Assembly: GCF_000527155.1 (NCBI RefSeq)
Contig: NZ_AZUQ01000001.1
Location: 1,172,554 to 1,236,553 of the forward strand
Source of the DNA: Haloglycomyces albus DSM 45210
GTDB taxonomy: Bacteria; Actinomycetota; Actinomycetes; Mycobacteriales; Micromonosporaceae
Reading direction: 5' to 3'
DNA length: 64,000 nucleotides
The notes below the pieces were generated by a model. That model searched no databases and was not told the origin of the DNA. It was given only the letters and a program-made list of their open reading frames with translations. How positions within the stretch are numbered: the stretch's first letter is position 1; each line of letters begins with the position of its first letter. Made by a program: the position numbers and the translations under genes. This document shows positions 10,091-18,432 of this stretch, piece after piece.

Positions 10091-10939
10091 ATGGTGGGAC
10101 CTGTGAAAACAGTCGTATTGACCTTGACCGAACGGAGCTGTTCCGATTCCGGACCGCGCACCCAGGTATTGCATTTCCTGGACGAATTGAAACGTCGTGG
10201 ACTGGACACCGAGCTGGTATCCGCCTCCACCGAACGCGAGGTCGATCCGATTGTGGAACGCACCGACGCCCGCATCGTGATAGCCGCGGATTCCGATTCG
10301 CAGCTCAATGCGGTGGTAGGCCGTGCGGTGCGCCGACTATCTCCCCCGCCCAGTCAACGCCCCGAAGACATGCGGCGCGACCGAACCGTGCCCGATCTGC
10401 CACCGTTGGCCGTACTTCCGCTGGCCGAGACCCCCGACCTCGTCCGAGAGTTGAATCTGCCCACCGATCCCGCGGAGGTGGCCGACGCCGTCGAGGCCGG
10501 AACCGTACAACGTAGCGACCTCATGCGCCACGACGGAGGCGGTGTATGCGTCAACGGAGTGCGCCTGGGCGGCGGCGACAAGCCCTGGAGCGGACTGATC
10601 AACCTTGACGAATCGGTATTGACCCAACCTGGGGAGGCCATCTTGGCGTGTGTGATCGCCAATGCCGGTTCGTATCGGGAATCCGACGGAATGGAATTGG
10701 TCGAGCCCGATCCAACCGACGGGCAATTGGATGTGGCGGTGGCCGTACCGGTGACAGTCGGACGGTGGCGCAAACGCACCCGCGTCGAAGTGCGGCGCGG
10801 ACGAGGACGGGCGGTCGCTGTCACCCCGGAGGAGTCCGCCGTCTCGTTGAGCGACGGTGTTGTGGACAAATTGAGCCGCAAACGTAGCTGGTGGATAGAA
10901 CCCGAAGCGGCCCAATGGATGACCACCACTAGCCGTTGA
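10091..10939 (+). CDS. Diacylglycerol-kinase-like protein lacking the catalytic GGDGT motif
   Basis: 282 residues; a GTG at 10103 is an alternative start. The layout follows the YegS/DgkB lipid kinases: an N-terminal Rossmann-like half, then LAVLPLAETPDLVRELNLPTDPAEVADAVEAG, the counterpart of the family's L-G-V-L-P-x-G-T-x-N-D-F-A-R segment. A beta-rich C-terminal half follows, with ANAGSYRESDGMELVEPDPTDGQLDV. The phosphate-binding GGDGT sequence is replaced by AADSDSQLNAV, and the GTxND sequence by AETPD. The entry motif NPxSG is also absent. As kinases of this family depend on GGDGT, the protein may be catalytically dead and may bind lipid or a partner instead. It stands alone between purA and an SGNH hydrolase. 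Confidence 0.65.
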   Translation: MVGPVKTVVLTLTERSCSDSGPRTQVLHFLDELKRRGLDTELVSASTEREVDPIVERTDARIVIAADSDSQLNAVVGRAVRRLSPPPSQRPEDMRRDRTVPDLPPLAVLPLAETPDLVRELNLPTDPAEVADAVEAGTVQRSDLMRHDGGGVCVNGVRLGGGDKPWSGLINLDESVLTQPGEAILACVIANAGSYRESDGMELVEPDPTDGQLDVAVAVPVTVGRWRKRTRVEVRRGRGRAVAVTPEESAVSLSDGVVDKLSRKRSWWIEPEAAQWMTTTSR

Positions 10940-11221
10940 ATTGTGGATTGCGCTCGTACCGAATCGCCCGCCAGAACGGACAATACGTCCGTCGTCCGTA
11001 TCCGTGACAGCTCCCACAATTGTCTCTTAAGGGCGGGGACAGGGACTTTACTGTGAATATGTGTCGGATTCGGTCAATGGAAGGTATTGCCTTTCCTATA
11101 CCTGCTATGGCAATGTCATAATTCAAGTCCAGTCCACGTGCCCGATCATCAACGACCGAAATAGGTCGATCAGAGGAGGCATGGGAACGACTTGCCACAC
11201 GATTCTGCTGGAGGGAGCGTC

Positions 11222-11989
11222 ATGACGGGGAAATACTCCAGTTACGTTGCGATTGGGGACAGCTTTACCGAAGGTGTGGGCGATCCTTCTCCCCAAGGTT
11301 CCCGCCCGCGAGGCTGGGCCGATCTGTTCGCGACCGCGGCGGCCGAGGAAAACACGGAATTCACATACGCCAATTTGGCGATTCGAGGACGTCTGTTCGA
11401 CGCGGTCGTCGACGAGCAGGTTCCCCCGGCAATGCGACAGAACCCCGAACTGGTGTCCTTCGCCGCCGGTGGCAACGACGCGCTCCGTCCTTCTTTTCAG
11501 CCCGATCGCCTGGCCTCCCGAGCTCATGAGGTCGTGCGACTGTTCAAGGCCGCAGGAGCCGAGGTCATTCTGTTCACCTCCGCCGACGTCGGCCGGCACC
11601 TCCCCGGTATGACACTCATGCGTAAGCGTTTTGTCGGCATGAACGACATCATCCGTAAGGTCGCCCGCCGCCATGATGCGATCCTCATCGATCTGTGGCG
11701 CGAGGAGGCCTTCCAGGACGGAACGTTCTGGGCAGAGGACCGACTTCACCTCTCCACCAAGGGCCACATGTTCGTGGCGTCCAAGGTGTGCGAGGCGCTG
11801 GACGTCAAGCCCGACTTGGAGTGGGAAGGCGCCACCGTTCACGACACGACGACCAGTATGGACGTCTCCAAGGCACAGTGGGCCCGAAAGCACTTGGGAC
11901 CGTGGATCAAACGTCGGTTGACTGGTAAATCCAGTGGTGATACAGTCCAGCCGAAGCGGCCGGAGCTAAAACCGGTCACCCGAAACTAA
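11222..11989 (+). CDS. SGNH/GDSL-family hydrolase
   Basis: 255 residues. The ATG at 11222 is chosen because GGAGGGA lies five bases before it. Block I is AIGDSFTEGVGDP with the nucleophilic serine. SFAAGGNDALRP supplies the block III G-x-N-D. DRLHLSTKGH near residue 180 supplies the Asp and His of the catalytic triad. There is no signal peptide, so the enzyme is predicted to be cytoplasmic. Such proteins are esterases or acyl hydrolases of unknown substrate, common in actinobacteria as single genes. The C-terminal 30 residues are basic and probably disordered. A very small membrane-protein frame starts 10 bases downstream. The fold and triad are clear; the substrate is not. Confidence 0.88.
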   Translation: MTGKYSSYVAIGDSFTEGVGDPSPQGSRPRGWADLFATAAAEENTEFTYANLAIRGRLFDAVVDEQVPPAMRQNPELVSFAAGGNDALRPSFQPDRLASRAHEVVRLFKAAGAEVILFTSADVGRHLPGMTLMRKRFVGMNDIIRKVARRHDAILIDLWREEAFQDGTFWAEDRLHLSTKGHMFVASKVCEALDVKPDLEWEGATVHDTTTSMDVSKAQWARKHLGPWIKRRLTGKSSGDTVQPKRPELKPVTRN

Positions 11990-11998
11990 GACGGTACA

Positions 11999-12088
11999 AT
12001 GATCGCAAAAACAATATTCATTCTGGTTATCATACTGGTAGCCGCCTGGTCCTTTGGCCTATTGTTCACTAAAAATCGCCATAATTAA
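11999..12088 (+). CDS. Possible 29-residue single-span membrane protein
   Basis: The frame reads MIAKTIFILVIILVAAWS, then a short end FGLLFTKNRHN and a stop. Nearly all of it is one hydrophobic helix with a basic C-terminus, the typical form of bacterial small membrane proteins. It starts 10 bases after the SGNH hydrolase stop, so it could be translated from the same message. The ribosome site is weak, the codons are AT-rich compared with the neighbours, and no homologue is known to me. Its reality is uncertain. Confidence 0.35.
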   Translation: MIAKTIFILVIILVAAWSFGLLFTKNRHN

Positions 12089-12174
12089 ATACAGCCTGTA
12101 CGAGTCGGCATTGCCCGCTGGCCGTTCGGGCCACGGCCTCCAAGACCACAATTGTTGAGAGACGATGAGGAACT

Positions 12175-13284
12175 GTGGGACTGCTCCAGCGACTTCTCGG
12201 TCGTCGGGATACACCCGACACCGTGCCCGACACTACTGCGCCCGATGATGAGATAGCCGGCGACAATCCTGTCCAGACCGCTGTGGGAACGACTTCAGGG
12301 ACGACCGAGTCCGATATACCCGAGCCTCGTTCCGAAGAGGACCCCCAGAACGGTGATGATCCCGCCCCATCGGTCATTGAGCTACCCGTTCAGAGCACGC
12401 CCGTAGAGCACGAATCCACTGATACCGCTCCGGAGGACAAGGCGACGACGGCCACCGAACCGGAAGAGACGGTCGCGGATAATGAGGCAATGTTTACTCC
12501 GCCTAGGCCGCGACGAGATTTGCTCACGCTCGCACCACCACCTCCCCCGCGCCCCGAACGCTTGGACGATGTCGTGGAGCCGGAATCGCCGCGCCCGGCA
12601 TTGGCGGATGCCAATGTAAGCATCGGACGACTGTCTAAACTCGCTACAACGGCGAGTACGACACTCTGGGCCGCACCCGTAACGGCCGAATCCGCTCTAC
12701 CCACCTGGCTTTCGGTACGGCAGACCGTGGACGAGACCGGCTGGATGCCGGTGCTGCTGGGAAGCTCCGAAGACTGGCGCGACGGCGGAGAGTCCATCAT
12801 TCACGAAAGCAGCCAGGAACTGGATCGGGCGTCCCAACTCGACCCGAGTACAATTCTGCAGCATAAGGCCGCAGAAGCAGGAGAACCGGCGCGAGGCGTT
12901 CCCATCCTGCAGCGGCGTCGCGATACCGACTTTGATACCCCAAGCCGAGCCGGCCTTATAGGATTGGTCAAAGCCGACCATTCGTGGCAGCTACCAGCCC
13001 TCCTCTCGTGGAAGGGTTCGACGAATTGGGAGCTCCACGGGGCCGAGCACGCCGCAATTTTGAATTACTGGAATCAAAAATACGATATTGAAATAATAGC
13101 CATGACCTTCGACGTCATCGAGCTCTTCGTGGCCAACCCTCCCCAAGACGACAACGAGGCTCTCGAGGTCGCCCACGAAGCCTTCGCCTACTGCCCCGAC
13201 CTCCTCGACTCAGGCGTCCCCACCATCCAGGACCTGGCAGAACACATGGTCAAGTCCAGAGCATGGTACTTCCAATGGACGTAG
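12175..13284 (+). CDS. DUF4253-domain protein with long acidic N-terminus
   Basis: 369 residues from a GTG preceded by GATGAGGA. Residues 1-150 are low in complexity and rich in Asp, Glu, Pro and Thr (disordered). The C-terminal 110 residues carry the DUF4253 pattern: LLSWKGSTNWELHGAEHAAI, YWNQKYDIEIIAMTFDVIELFVANPP, and EAFAYCPDLLDSG followed by AWYFQW at the very end. The function of DUF4253 is not known. It is often found next to toxin-immunity or secretion genes, but no such neighbour is seen here. A 180-bp repeat that is also found behind dnaA begins 25 bases after the stop codon. Confidence 0.8.
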   Translation: MGLLQRLLGRRDTPDTVPDTTAPDDEIAGDNPVQTAVGTTSGTTESDIPEPRSEEDPQNGDDPAPSVIELPVQSTPVEHESTDTAPEDKATTATEPEETVADNEAMFTPPRPRRDLLTLAPPPPPRPERLDDVVEPESPRPALADANVSIGRLSKLATTASTTLWAAPVTAESALPTWLSVRQTVDETGWMPVLLGSSEDWRDGGESIIHESSQELDRASQLDPSTILQHKAAEAGEPARGVPILQRRRDTDFDTPSRAGLIGLVKADHSWQLPALLSWKGSTNWELHGAEHAAILNYWNQKYDIEIIAMTFDVIELFVANPPQDDNEALEVAHEAFAYCPDLLDSGVPTIQDLAEHMVKSRAWYFQWT

Positions 13285-13309
13285 TGGGTGACCGCTCTTT
13301 GGTTGGTGG

Positions 13310-13491
13310 GTAGGTGACCGCTTAGCTTGCCCCAGGCACTCCATGTTTACGCTGTGGGGGATTCTCACGACCTGAAGGTCGCGACGAATCCTCCTCGCGC
13401 AAATCTGCAGCACCTGGAACAACCTCAGCTCTTCTCCAGCTCTACCGCCGCATACACACGCGCTCCGCGCGCAGTTAGCGGCTCGCCGGTT
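13310..13491. repeat. Dispersed ~180-bp hairpin repeat, copy 1
   Basis: This copy is nearly identical to 30842-31022, with about 20 differences by eye. It contains the stem GGATTC-x-CACGACC-TGAA-GGTCGCG-x-GAATCC and a second module, AGCTCTACCGCCGC...GTTAGCGGCTCGCC, whose centre folds as a GC-rich hairpin. No protein is encoded convincingly in either direction. The rest of the gap to 13722 holds no gene. Confidence 0.85.
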
Positions 13492-13722
13492 ACGTAAAGG
13501 GACTTGCATGGTGGTCGATTTCTCCCTGAATGCACGAGCAGATCTAGCGCCGCATCGCACTTTTGGTGACGGCGGCTTGGGTGGTGGACATGCCCTGGCC
13601 CGAAACGCATTTGGGCGGAATACGCTTCTGTCCACGTATCCCGCCCAAATATCAGTACTACATCCCGTCTCATTCGATCGGCCGAATATTCGTCCGGGAT
13701 TCGATATAGCTCACTAGAACCT

Positions 13723-15600
13723 TTACCAAGCTCTCCATGCCTCGGTTTCGAAATCATCCAGATCGCTGGCCATGATTCCCAACGCCGAGATGGTCCACAG
13801 TTGATCGTCGATGACGAGTGTCCGACCTGCATTCCGGTTCCAGTCCAGCCGGTCGGATTGGTTCGGATGTTCCACATCGGTAATGAACTCCAGCTCGTCG
13901 CCGGAATCCCGCAGAAGTTTCACCCCGGTAGAACCTTCTCCATCGTGCCAATTCTGATACGGGAGTGCGATGAGAGATTCGGCCTCCCAGTAAAGAAAGG
14001 CGTGCGGCTCCCATTCCACAGAACTCGATACGTTCGGTTCGTGGTACTGATCGACCACCTCTGCCTCGGACTTACTAATGTCGAAAATAGTGGCTTGTAG
14101 ACCTTCGGTACGGCCCTGTTCGTTCGCTTCCTGGCCCACACCGAGCAAGCGGAATTCATCCAAGGGATGCAAATAGGCGGAATAACCGGTGATCTTCAGT
14201 TCCCCGGTGACTTCAGGATTCTCATGATCGGTCAGGTCGATCGTATAGAGCGGATCGGTTTGGCGGAAGGTAACGATATAACCTTTCGCTCCAATGAAGC
14301 GCACCGAATAAATTTGTTCGCCAACACCCAGGTCGGTAACTTCGGAAACCTTATCCATTCCTTCACCGTTGAGCTCAAAGACCGAAACGGTGGACCGACT
14401 CTCCGGAACCTCCGCTTCAGTGGTCGTTTCATCGGCTCCGTCCATGATCCCCACCGCGTTCTCATGCTCGGTGGTCGCAACACGAAGATATGAGTCGTAT
14501 TCACTCATGGAATACTGGTTGAGCAATCGCCCTGGAGCCGTCCCTTCCCCCGTGAGAACCGGTTCCCCCTCGTTGAACTGGAAACGGAAGATACTCGTCT
14601 CGACCTCAGTCGCCTCTCCGTTGAACGCCCAGATGCCCGGGGAGTGTGTGACGTACAGGCTGTCGGCGGTGCCGTGAACCGTGTCCGCCCCACCCATGAT
14701 GGTCAGGGGTTCGGGGAGGTTTTCCCAATCCGACCCGGTGGGGAGCGAAAACACCGACAGACTACTCGTTCCTTCGTAGTTCTCGGGAAGGGCGATCCGA
14801 TCGCAGGCTTTCTCCCGTTCAGTACCGTTGACCGTCATCGTGGGCGTCCATGAATCAAGCGAACTCTCGCGCAGGTTGTTCTGGTTTTCTGGATACCCGG
14901 CCCCTGGCCTCACGGTGTATTCGGGCTGTGAGCTTGATACCAATCGGATTTCATCCTCCACCCTTCGGGCGTCCACTCCGGCGCCCTCGACGGTCACTTC
15001 GTCGACCGTTTCCAAATCGTCGAGATGAAGCCGTTCAATCACGTACCGCGCATTTTGAGGATCGGAATCATTCGAGGCGTTGTACAGCAGCACCAATTCA
15101 TTGTCGGTCAACAAGAGTTGCGGATCCCAGATGGATCGCTCGGAGAGGTCCCGCTCCTCGAGCACATCGGCGTTGTCCGGATCGATCTTACGCAACCGAT
15201 CGCCGATCACCGTGAAGATGTAGTCCCCGTTCGTTTTCACCGTGTCCGGTTCATCGACACCTGCGACCGCCACATTCGTTTCCGAATGAGACTGTCCGGC
15301 TTCAGATTCGACCGCGTCGGTCTGATTCTGCTCATCGGCGAAAGCCCCATCGTCAGCGCGACCTCGTGGCTCACCGAAGAGGCCCGCGTCCTCAGAAATT
15401 GCCGTGTCCACCTTGGCTTGAATGGCCTCCAAGGTAGTCTCACAGTCGTCATACGTTGTGAGGCTCGCAGTATCGACCCATTCCACCGGTACGGAACCGT
15501 CCGGTTCCTCTATCTGGTTCGAATCGGTACACGATGCCACTACCAACAGCGCGGTGATGGACAAGGGGATTGTCAAACCGCGTCTTTGCAAAAGTCTCAT
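13723..15600 (-). CDS. Secreted beta-propeller lipoprotein
   Basis: 625 residues from the ATG at 15600; a GTG at 15615 is an alternative. The N-terminus is a lipoprotein signal: basic start MRLLQRRGL, a hydrophobic core and lipobox VVASC. This predicts a protein anchored on the outer face of the membrane. The body matches the secreted beta-propeller family (PF09826 type). The diagnostic segment NVAVAGVDEPDTVKTNGDYI is followed by repeated blades (ELNGEGMDKVSEVTDLGVGE, GYIVTFRQTDPLYTIDLTD and others). Family members occur in archaea and bacteria with no known activity. The gene stands alone, convergent to the DUF4253 repeat and upstream of tRNA-Gly on the other strand. The family call is confident; the role is unknown. 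Confidence 0.88.
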   Translation of the reverse strand: MRLLQRRGLTIPLSITALLVVASCTDSNQIEEPDGSVPVEWVDTASLTTYDDCETTLEAIQAKVDTAISEDAGLFGEPRGRADDGAFADEQNQTDAVESEAGQSHSETNVAVAGVDEPDTVKTNGDYIFTVIGDRLRKIDPDNADVLEERDLSERSIWDPQLLLTDNELVLLYNASNDSDPQNARYVIERLHLDDLETVDEVTVEGAGVDARRVEDEIRLVSSSQPEYTVRPGAGYPENQNNLRESSLDSWTPTMTVNGTEREKACDRIALPENYEGTSSLSVFSLPTGSDWENLPEPLTIMGGADTVHGTADSLYVTHSPGIWAFNGEATEVETSIFRFQFNEGEPVLTGEGTAPGRLLNQYSMSEYDSYLRVATTEHENAVGIMDGADETTTEAEVPESRSTVSVFELNGEGMDKVSEVTDLGVGEQIYSVRFIGAKGYIVTFRQTDPLYTIDLTDHENPEVTGELKITGYSAYLHPLDEFRLLGVGQEANEQGRTEGLQATIFDISKSEAEVVDQYHEPNVSSSVEWEPHAFLYWEAESLIALPYQNWHDGEGSTGVKLLRDSGDELEFITDVEHPNQSDRLDWNRNAGRTLVIDDQLWTISALGIMASDLDDFETEAWRAW

Positions 15601-15805
15601 ACGATTGAGACGCACCGGTTCGCCCCCGCGTTCCCCGAACATCCCTATTGAAGGGGCGACCGGTGGCAAATTCCGATCGGGCCGAGCCTCTAGCCCGCCA
15701 CTACTTCGAGGGGCAGGGGTGGCGTTGCAGCCTCCCGACCAAGGTAATATACTGGTTGGCGTCGCCCAATGATCGGTCACGATGTCCGGTCTTACGTGCG
15801 AATAC

Positions 15806-15879
15806 GCGGATGTAGTTCAATGGTAGAACCTCAGCTTCCCAAGCTGATGGCGCGGGTTCGATTCCCGTCATCCGCTCCA
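15806..15879 (+). tRNA. tRNA-Gly (anticodon CCC)
   Basis: The 7-bp acceptor GCGGATG pairs with CATCCGC. The anticodon arm TCAGC-TTCCCAA-GCTGA gives CCC, and the T-arm GCGGGTTCGATTCCCGT is standard. The CCA end is encoded at 15877-15879. Confidence 0.97.
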
Positions 15880-15883
15880 ATCC

Positions 15884-15919
15884 AAAGAGAGCCTCTCCGT
15901 TACCGGGGAGGCTCTCTTT
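15884..15919 (+). terminator. Terminator of tRNA-Gly
   Basis: A 16-bp stem (AAAGAGAGCCTCTCCG, one wobble) ends in TTTATTG and starts five bases after the tRNA. Confidence 0.85.
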
Positions 15920-16133
15920 ATTGCCCGTATTTCCAGTTCAAGGTTGGAGTACCCTCGCGGTCGCGCCACGGCGCACCGTTGACAACCAACCACTGGGCTG
16001 CTTTGAAGATGTCCGAGAATGTGCGATTGTAAGCGGCTTCATGCGGCGATTCACGGACTATTTACGGATACGAGCATCCAATACTCACGGGCTTAGCGCA
16101 CCCCTTGGCCTATATCAATAATGGACTCGGGCA

Positions 16134-16607
16134 TCAGTCCAACGATTTCCCGACGTGGACCGTTCCCGGCTCGTCTGCGTAGGCCCCGAACGGCGTAATG
16201 GCCTCGTATCCCAGCTTTTCGTACATGGCAATGGCCTCCGGCTGCTGTGGACCGGTGAACAGAATCGCTCGCTTGAAACCCGATTCGCGTGAGGTACGTT
16301 CCAACTCATCCATGATGATCTCCGCATACCCACGGCGGCGTGCGAACTCACGAATGTAGATGCGCTTGAACTCAACGGTCGTTTCATCGACCGTCTTCCA
16401 CGCTCCACAGCCGACCGCATTGCCGTCACCGTCATGAGCGACCAAGAACATCCCTTTAGGCGGGTCGAAATCCGTGGGGTCAATCGGACTTTCATCGCCG
16501 TCGCCCCCGTACCGGTGCATATACAGCTCTTGGATTTCTTGACACATTTGTTGCACAAGCGGGTTAGAATACGGTTCGGCCCGCATGACAAGGTGAGAAT
16601 CGTTCAT
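16134..16607 (-). CDS. GNAT-family acetyltransferase
   Basis: 157 residues from the ATG at 16607; a GTG two codons upstream is possible. The GNAT core is visible: FLVAHDGDGNAVGCGAWKTV, then EFKRIYIREFARRRGYAEII, whose R-R-R-G-Y-A fits the acetyl-CoA pyrophosphate loop (Q/R-x-x-G-x-A). It is followed by AILFTGPQQPEAIAMYEKLGY, the usual end of the domain. It transfers an acetyl group from acetyl-CoA to an amine that cannot be predicted. The gene stands alone between tRNA-Gly and the RsbU-type phosphatase. The family call is firm. Confidence 0.88.
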   Translation of the reverse strand: MNDSHLVMRAEPYSNPLVQQMCQEIQELYMHRYGGDGDESPIDPTDFDPPKGMFLVAHDGDGNAVGCGAWKTVDETTVEFKRIYIREFARRRGYAEIIMDELERTSRESGFKRAILFTGPQQPEAIAMYEKLGYEAITPFGAYADEPGTVHVGKSLD

Positions 16608-16911
16608 TGGCACCTATCTAGGGTGCCACCTGCCCTTCCGTGCCGCAATTCAATTGCGGCATGCGATGCGTGACATCAAAAACGTGGATGCGAAAATCGA
16701 GTTCGTTGGAACGCCATCACAGTGAGGTATTCAACCGGACAGACGATGGCAAGCCTACGAACAGTTGATTTTCCGCGCCATGCTGGCCAAAAACCCCACA
16801 ACAGGGACGGCGCCTCCGATCGTGCAGTAACTTCAAATTGTGCGTACCGCGCATGGTATCGATCGTGACGCGGTCAGCGGCCCCAGTCATGAGTCCCGAC
16901 GGCGAGGAGTA
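16608..16911. other. Intergenic region, possible gene remnant
   Basis: No complete gene is visible. A frame at about 16744-16830 (ending in TAA) reads RWQAYEQLIFRAMLAKNP and onwards. It has coding-like composition but no start codon or ribosome site, so it may be a decayed C-terminus. Confidence 0.25.
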
Positions 16912-18018
16912 ATGGTGCAGAGCGAATCAGAGGACGTGTTTCCCCTCCGCCTGTGGGCCGCGCTTGGCATCGCCGCCGCATTCATGATGATCGTCATCAT
17001 CTGGGAACTGACGGTGTACACCTCAGTGCATATGATCTCGGTGCTCATTATGCCGCCGATGATCGCGGCGGTATTCTCCCGTTGGAAACTCACCTTGGGG
17101 ATCGGGCTGGCCTCCATGGCGACCGCTGCCGTCGGCATATACATGAACATGAGTCATCCGGGCACCGATCACGATGTGAGGCAGCACTATGTCGACGTCG
17201 CCCTCATTGCCGTAGCGACCATCACCGGGATCGCCCTCAGCCATTCCCGACAACGCCGCAATAACGAACTCGAGGTCGCCACCGAAGAGGCCTCGGTAGC
17301 ACAGCAGGCGATCCTCCGTCCGATACCGCATCGCACCGGCTCGTTTCTTGCCGCCGCCCGATATATTGCCCCCGGGCAGGGAGCTCAGATCGGGGGTGAC
17401 ATGTACGAGGCCCTAGAGACCGACTTCGGGGTTCGAGTCATTCTGGGAGACGCGCGCGGACACGGGTTGAAGACGGTCCGCTTGACCTCCACGGTCCTCG
17501 GCGCGTTTCGTTATGTGGCCTTCGAACGGCAGGACCTCTCCTATCTCGCGGCCGGCCTGGACCGTTCCGTGGCACGGAACGCCTCCGAGGAAGACTTCGT
17601 CACTTCATTGATCATGCAGGAGCGCGGCGGCACGATCGACATCATCAACGCCGGGCATCCCCCACCGCTGTTGATTCGTCAAGGTGCCACCGAAAGCTTG
17701 GAAACGAGCAACATAGCTCCTCCGCTTGGGCTGGGCGGCTCCTACCTTTCAGAAAGCTTCCGCATCCAGCCGGGCGACCGTATTCTCCTTTACACGGACG
17801 GCTTGGCCGAGGCCCGTAGAGAAGGCGAGTTCTTTCCGCTGTATGAGAGAGCGGCCGGTCTTATCGCACATGGAAACGTGACCGACGCACTGGCTTCGTT
17901 GGAGTTCGCCCTCGACCAATGGGTACAAGGACGGTTTTCCGACGACATCGCGCTCATGTTGCTGGAATACGCTCCCCGCACGGACACGGAGGGAAGCACC
18001 GCCTCATCGGCCGATTAG
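16912..18018 (+). CDS. Membrane-anchored PP2C-type (RsbU/SpoIIE-like) serine phosphatase
   Basis: 368 residues; GAGGAG lies just before the start, and the GTG three bases later is equally possible. Residues 10-110 contain three or four hydrophobic helices (WAALGIAAAFMMIVIIWEL, MISVLIMPPMIAAVFS, LGIGLASMATAAVGIYM, VDVALIAVATITGIAL). The C-terminal 220 residues are a SpoIIE-type phosphatase domain. It contains GAQIGGDMYEAL (metal-binding G-G-D), VILGDARGHG (metal Asp-Gly pair), AGHPPPLLI and the final FSDDIALMLLEY. In related systems such enzymes dephosphorylate anti-anti-sigma factors. No anti-sigma partner is adjacent. The family is certain; the target is unknown. Confidence 0.9.
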   Translation: MVQSESEDVFPLRLWAALGIAAAFMMIVIIWELTVYTSVHMISVLIMPPMIAAVFSRWKLTLGIGLASMATAAVGIYMNMSHPGTDHDVRQHYVDVALIAVATITGIALSHSRQRRNNELEVATEEASVAQQAILRPIPHRTGSFLAAARYIAPGQGAQIGGDMYEALETDFGVRVILGDARGHGLKTVRLTSTVLGAFRYVAFERQDLSYLAAGLDRSVARNASEEDFVTSLIMQERGGTIDIINAGHPPPLLIRQGATESLETSNIAPPLGLGGSYLSESFRIQPGDRILLYTDGLAEARREGEFFPLYERAAGLIAHGNVTDALASLEFALDQWVQGRFSDDIALMLLEYAPRTDTEGSTASSAD

Positions 18019-18239
18019 GCCTCCACCACCAGCTCTCTACGCAGCTGAGAATCATGAGGATCAGCGGAATTCGACATCCGACGCGTCATCATCCGATACC
18101 ACAACGGCTGTCGACGGCGGTGACGTCCCACATATGGGCGCGAGCTCTGACCGTCGTCCGGGGTGCTGTCGTCTTCATCTCCCGATCCCTGATCGATGGT
18201 GTGGTATGCCGGAATCTGAAATGGGCCGTCAGCAGTCAT
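18015..18239 (-). CDS. Small hypothetical protein (74 aa)
   Basis: The ATG at 18239 has a very good ribosome site (GGGAGGAG, four bases upstream), which is the main support. The protein begins MTADGPFQIPAYHTIDQGSG, continues with an acidic stretch (DEDDSTPDDGQ) and then a basic segment (RHRRRQPLWYRMMTRRMS). There is no membrane helix or known motif. It is convergent with the phosphatase gene, and the two stop codons overlap by four bases. No family is recognised. It could be a lineage-specific regulator or partner, but nothing in the sequence shows this. Confidence 0.55.
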   Translation of the reverse strand: MTADGPFQIPAYHTIDQGSGDEDDSTPDDGQSSRPYVGRHRRRQPLWYRMMTRRMSNSADPHDSQLRRELVVEA

Positions 18240-18432
18240 GGCGCTCCTCCCGGGGGTGTATTCGTACAAGCGACGGGTTACTGGTTTCAACGAGACAGTC
18301 GGAGGAAGGTTACGCCACGATACGTCATATTCCTGACAGCGAAAGCACTTCATTCCTGAGTCGGGTAAACTTGATTTGGCTACTGATGAGTAATATGATG
18401 GAGCTAACTAAACTACCAGTGAAGGAATCGCA

